Below the pieces are notes generated by a model. The model searched no databases. It worked only from the letters and a program-made list of their open reading frames with translations, and was not told the DNA's origin. A stretch of 64,000 bases of DNA from Roseimaritima sediminicola. Its GTDB lineage: Bacteria > Planctomycetota > Planctomycetia > Pirellulales > Pirellulaceae. Below, piece after piece: positions 61,319-64,000 of this stretch. The stretch covers positions 47,286-111,285 of the forward strand of contig NZ_WIAD01000012.1 of NCBI RefSeq assembly GCF_009618275.1, given 5' to 3'. How positions within the stretch are numbered: position 1 is the first letter of the stretch; each line of letters opens with the position of its first letter. The position numbers and the translations under genes were made by a program.

Positions 61319-62359
61319 TCAGGATGCATCCGGTTGAGACGTATCGCCTCGCCCCACCCAGCGGTAACGGAAGAAGGCGAGAAGAGCCAGCGTCGCGGTA
61401 GCACCGAGAAGAAGGACGACCCACAGTGAACGTGGTGATCGTGGCTGCACCGGTTCAGGCAGGCCGAAGGCGGACAGGCGAAAATCTTCTTTGCTGGGTC
61501 GGTCTCCCAGCCACTCAAACTGTACCAACCGATCATTCGCGATCGATTTTCCTCCAACCGAACCCGGAGGCGGTTCGTACGACTCAGCGCCGGTCGCTTG
61601 GACGACAACAGGACGCCCAATCGTCGCCGGCGTCGCATACGTGTTGTGCGTTGTGAATCGGCCCGTCGTGCCATCTATTTCCAGTTCCGCCTCACCGTGC
61701 AGAATCTGCCACCCGACATGCTCTCCCAGTTCGAGCTGGGCGGATTCGATTCGGAGGCCGTTCGCTTGTCCGGACGGAGTGCGCGAAAGTTGGAGTTTCA
61801 AGATTCGGCCCTCCGGCCCCTCATGCTCGGAGAGATCGGTTACGACCAAGACTCCGGAGTGAATCGCTCCGGGTATCGACTGCCCCAGCATCCGCAGTCC
61901 GTACGCTTCGGGCTCCGTCGCCAGGTCACGCTGCACCGATGGGGGCGGCTTCTCACCCCAGTGAACTAGCGACAGGCTCCAGTCGTCCGCACTCGACGGA
62001 CGCGAGACGACGAACATGTAATCCGCATTCTTGCCAACCGCTTTTAGGAGGGGCGTAAAAGATTCGTCACGCGAATCGGAAGCTTTCCATTCCTGCACGA
62101 TAGCGTCATCAAGCTTGCAAACGCGACTAACCTGTTTCGACGAAGCGCTGCGCCGAACGCCTTTGATGCCTGTTGCCTCAAACGTGACCTGGACGCAGTA
62201 CGGCGGGAAAGAGGATCCCAAAGATCGCCACGCGGCGGTAACCTCTTCCGGAACGGCCTCGCCGAAAGCAGGTGTGCCGCACCACACGAACCCCCAGACG
62301 ACCACCGGCAGGAGGAGACATGCAGCAGGTGTGCGAGATCTATGATAGGGCATGCACAT
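61319..62359 (-). CDS. Exported membrane-anchored protein of unknown function
   Basis: 346 residues from ATG 62359 (62353 also possible). A signal peptide (CLLLPVVVWGFVWCGTPAFG) precedes a large extracytoplasmic part with no recognised domain (LSLVHWGEKPPPSVQRDLAT, GLRIESAQLELGEHVGWQIL, TYATPATIGRPVVVQATGAE). The C terminus has one membrane helix (LWVVLLLGATATLALLAFF) followed by a basic tail. It lies downstream of the cysteine-rich peptide gene with 111 bp between and 12 bp before the glycosyltransferase start, so it may belong to either group. Confidence 0.6.
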   Translation of the reverse strand: MCMPYHRSRTPAACLLLPVVVWGFVWCGTPAFGEAVPEEVTAAWRSLGSSFPPYCVQVTFEATGIKGVRRSASSKQVSRVCKLDDAIVQEWKASDSRDESFTPLLKAVGKNADYMFVVSRPSSADDWSLSLVHWGEKPPPSVQRDLATEPEAYGLRMLGQSIPGAIHSGVLVVTDLSEHEGPEGRILKLQLSRTPSGQANGLRIESAQLELGEHVGWQILHGEAELEIDGTTGRFTTHNTYATPATIGRPVVVQATGAESYEPPPGSVGGKSIANDRLVQFEWLGDRPSKEDFRLSAFGLPEPVQPRSPRSLWVVLLLGATATLALLAFFRYRWVGRGDTSQPDAS

Positions 62360-62470
62360 TGCGGTTCTTACGCTTGAAAGGTACGTGGCGACGAGGAGTG
62401 AATTTCGGTGACGTCCACCGAAGAGTGGTCGTGTCATGAAAACGTGTGCAGGGAATTTAGGTTCGGCACG

Positions 62471-62719
62471 TTATGGCATGTACTCGCAGCCACAGTAATT
62501 GCCGTTCGGAGTGAATTTCTCGACGCACTCGCAGTATTGACATCCATAACCAATTCCACACGATCCCAGGGAACAAAAACTTGGGGCTCGCTGGTGGCAG
62601 GTGACGTCGCAATAGCTGCAGTCCACTGCGAAGCAAATAGACGCGAGGCCGGCACCCCCCATGCTCGCAAGAAGAAAAGAGCCTGAAAGCAGAAGTGCAT
62701 TAATATGTCTTTGGTGCAT
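62471..62719 (-). CDS. Small secreted cysteine-rich peptide
   Basis: 82 residues from ATG 62719, with GGAG 7 bp upstream. Residues 1-27 look like a signal peptide (MHQRHINALLLSGSFLLASM). The rest is packed with cysteine: eleven in total, in patterns C-x5-C-x2-C-x3-C, then C-x4-C, and C-x2-C-x-C and C-x-C near the end (FTPNGNYCGCEYMP). No database family recognised. The layout (short, secreted, disulfide- or metal-rich) and the two neighbours, a DUF1573-like and a thioredoxin-like protein on the same strand, suggest an exported peptide whose cysteines are oxidised or modified. Confidence 0.7.
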   Translation of the reverse strand: MHQRHINALLLSGSFLLASMGGAGLASICFAVDCSYCDVTCHQRAPSFCSLGSCGIGYGCQYCECVEKFTPNGNYCGCEYMP

Positions 62720-62833
62720 GTTGAAACTCCAGTGAAAAGTAAAAGGTATGCGGGCACAGCGGTGGGAACGGCTAGCGGTTGATAGGGTGCTGTCGGTTTT
62801 GCTGTGCGTATCTATGGTTCTATCGTGTGGATG

Positions 62834-63289
62834 TTATAGAGGAATTTCCTTTCTGTTAGTTGCGTTGATCGAAAGGTTTAAATCGACTTGTATGGACGGC
62901 GAGTCGAGTATGAGTGGAATGCTCTCGCTCGTCACTCCCGCTGGAAGTTTGGAAAAGTCTACATTGATGGTCAGCTCTTGGCGCCCACCTGGTTCGATGG
63001 TTGTTGGCAACGGATCCAAAAAGGTGCAGCCACATCGGGGGATTGCGCCAATAATTGTAACGGGGGTCGAACTTAAGGAATGCACATGGAACGGGATAGA
63101 CACCGTCCCTGAACCAGTCGGGCCAGTGATCGTGAGGTTTTTTTCCTCTACGTACACAGCTGCGCCGAGAAGTCTCGCAATTTGTTTGGGAAACACTAAG
63201 TGGAATAAAACTCCTGCTAGCAACATTGCCGCTATTGTGATGCTCGCACAGGAGAAGTTTTTAAGGCTGGGGTGATTGGGGGCGTTCAT
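62834..63289 (-). CDS. DUF1573-like membrane-anchored protein
   Basis: 151 residues. One membrane helix near the N terminus (SCASITIAAMLLAGVLFHLVF), then a single immunoglobulin-like domain. It has the DUF1573 pattern: SSTPVTIIGAIPRCGCTFLD with the conserved C-x-C, then LPTTIEPGGRQELTINVDFS. DUF1573 proteins are exported and often found beside thiol-disulfide proteins; the function is not established. It lies between the cysteine-rich peptide gene (114 bp) and the thioredoxin-like gene (167 bp), all on the same strand. Confidence 0.8.
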   Translation of the reverse strand: MNAPNHPSLKNFSCASITIAAMLLAGVLFHLVFPKQIARLLGAAVYVEEKNLTITGPTGSGTVSIPFHVHSLSSTPVTIIGAIPRCGCTFLDPLPTTIEPGGRQELTINVDFSKLPAGVTSESIPLILDSPSIQVDLNLSINATNRKEIPL

Positions 63290-63456
63290 GCAGTTGCTCG
63301 TACAGGTTGACGCTATTTACGAAGAATGTACAGTGTTGTTTTTTCGCGTTCCATGTGTTGCAAAGGCCGAGCAGGATTGCCGGCTTGCCGTTGTAGCGAT
63401 CCTGTGAATTGCTATTCTTTAAGGGTTCGGCAGTGTATGTGAAAGAAAGCTAAAGG

Positions 63457-63984
63457 TCAAAATAGTTTAGCGATGAGCTCGATTGCGTTCTTGCCGTCGG
63501 CGGCCTCAACGACTTTTCCTTCTCGCAAAATGAATGCAGCTGGGCTGGAAATGAACGGCTCGCCGTGAGGCCAATTGATCGTACCATCGGGTTCATAGTC
63601 AATCGCGACGCGGTCTATCGCAAATGGCCAAGAATCTGCGCCGGCGGTGAACATCGCTGTGCGTTCATTGCTCCTGGTTGTCGACGGATCTGCAAAGTGC
63701 TCGTCAATCAGTTCGTGACAAAGTTCGCACTCTTGCCGAACACAAAGCACCACCCAGTTGCCAGTTTCGAGCGGCGTCAAATCGCTATTCAGGTCGCTAT
63801 TTAAGGGCCATGGCTTCTGGAGCAGCTCTTCGGCAAGAAGGAATCGAATGTCATCGCTGTCGGCTAAGGCGGCATCACGGTAGGCTGTGGCGCCGCACGC
63901 AAGTAGGCCGAAGATTACGCTCACAGTAAGGCATGTCCTGACGCCGAGCCGCGTCCTACCAATCCCCTCTTGCCTGGGTCGCAA
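63457..63984 (-). CDS. Exported thioredoxin-like protein, start uncertain
   Basis: Up to 175 residues. The start is not firm: TTG 63984 at the window edge, GTG 63924, or outside the window. A hydrophobic leader (LTVSVIFGLLACGATAY) suggests export or a lipoprotein (LLACG). The active-site-like motif is CELC in WVVLCVRQECELCHELIDEH, with the expected beta-strand before it. Later parts resemble the thioredoxin fold (IDRVAIDYEPDGTI, ISSPAAFILREGKVVEAADG, with a Pro before the Ala-Ala-Phe-Ile strand). It is probably a periplasmic thiol-disulfide protein working with the DUF1573 and cysteine-rich peptide genes downstream. Confidence 0.65.
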   Translation of the reverse strand: MRPRQEGIGRTRLGVRTCLTVSVIFGLLACGATAYRDAALADSDDIRFLLAEELLQKPWPLNSDLNSDLTPLETGNWVVLCVRQECELCHELIDEHFADPSTTRSNERTAMFTAGADSWPFAIDRVAIDYEPDGTINWPHGEPFISSPAAFILREGKVVEAADGKNAIELIAKLF

Positions 63985-64000
63985 TAGGACCGCAGCAGTC

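Overview
The window looks like chromosome of a planctomycete of the Pirellula group. The GC content is high, and it carries a DUF1559 prepilin-like protein, a DUF2617 protein, PQQ-repeat and HEAT-like exported proteins, genes tied to methanofuran/tetrahydromethanopterin C1 chemistry, and families of short intergenic repeats. All functional calls were made by reading the protein sequences and motifs by eye; no database search was run.

Layout. Positions 1-3788 are the right end of an integrated element: a small winged-helix-like protein, an excisionase-like HTH protein, a RepA-type AAA ATPase, a TubC-docking-like zinc-ribbon protein and a tyrosine integrase whose 3' end runs through the antisense strand of a tRNA-Gln(CUG) gene, the likely attachment site. 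A tRNA-like structure lies upstream of the ATPase gene, and an array of four 10-mers with an exact 19-bp period sits at the end of its reading frame. From 4039 onward are housekeeping and lineage-specific genes. These include an FHA-GAF-PP2C regulator with acylphosphatase, and a prenyltransferase-like protein. A minus-strand run follows: a SufR-like regulator, sufC, sufB, sufD, a DUF59/SufT-like gene and then two genes of the methanofuran/C1 type. Next come a glucose-dehydrogenase-like enzyme, a large FAD/Fe-S oxidoreductase, a secreted phosphatase fused to a cytochrome c-like tail, ArfB, a HisA/F-like protein with DUF2617, a D-2-hydroxyacid dehydrogenase and a protein kinase.

32780-39208 is a flagellar block (fliS, fliD, giant flagellin). 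The flagellin has three 190-residue repeats and FliD has three repeats of roughly 115-residue spacing. 40068-48426 holds a beta-propeller protein, a DEAD-box helicase with an RRM protein, a TIM-barrel isomerase, a CinA-like protein with an eroded C-terminal domain, and a pectate lyase-like protein. 48485-49319 is a lower-GC two-gene unit of unknown role beside a 19-bp tandem repeat. 50206-57318 holds argC, a CPBP protease and a four-gene block (aldehyde dehydrogenase, carotenoid desaturase/oxidase, acyltransferase, glycosyltransferase) that matches the late steps of a staphyloxanthin-like C30 carotenoid pathway.

57332-61306 (minus strand) has a DUF1559 protein and three glycan-assembly genes with overlapping ends. 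The right end (61319-63984, minus strand, lower GC) has a thioredoxin-like protein, a DUF1573-like membrane protein, an 82-residue secreted peptide with 11 cysteines, and an anchored protein of unknown function. This cysteine-rich peptide locus is the best candidate here for an undescribed system.

Three families of short interspersed repeats recur between genes. Family 1 is a 36-37 bp period palindrome array (about 6047 and 23482). Family 2 is an inverted repeat bounded by GTAGCTG/CAGCTAC (7121, 19444, 30342, 31427). Family 3 is a roughly 90-bp element with 12-bp terminal inverted repeats (31452, 32685). One copy of family 3 is nested inside a copy of family 2.
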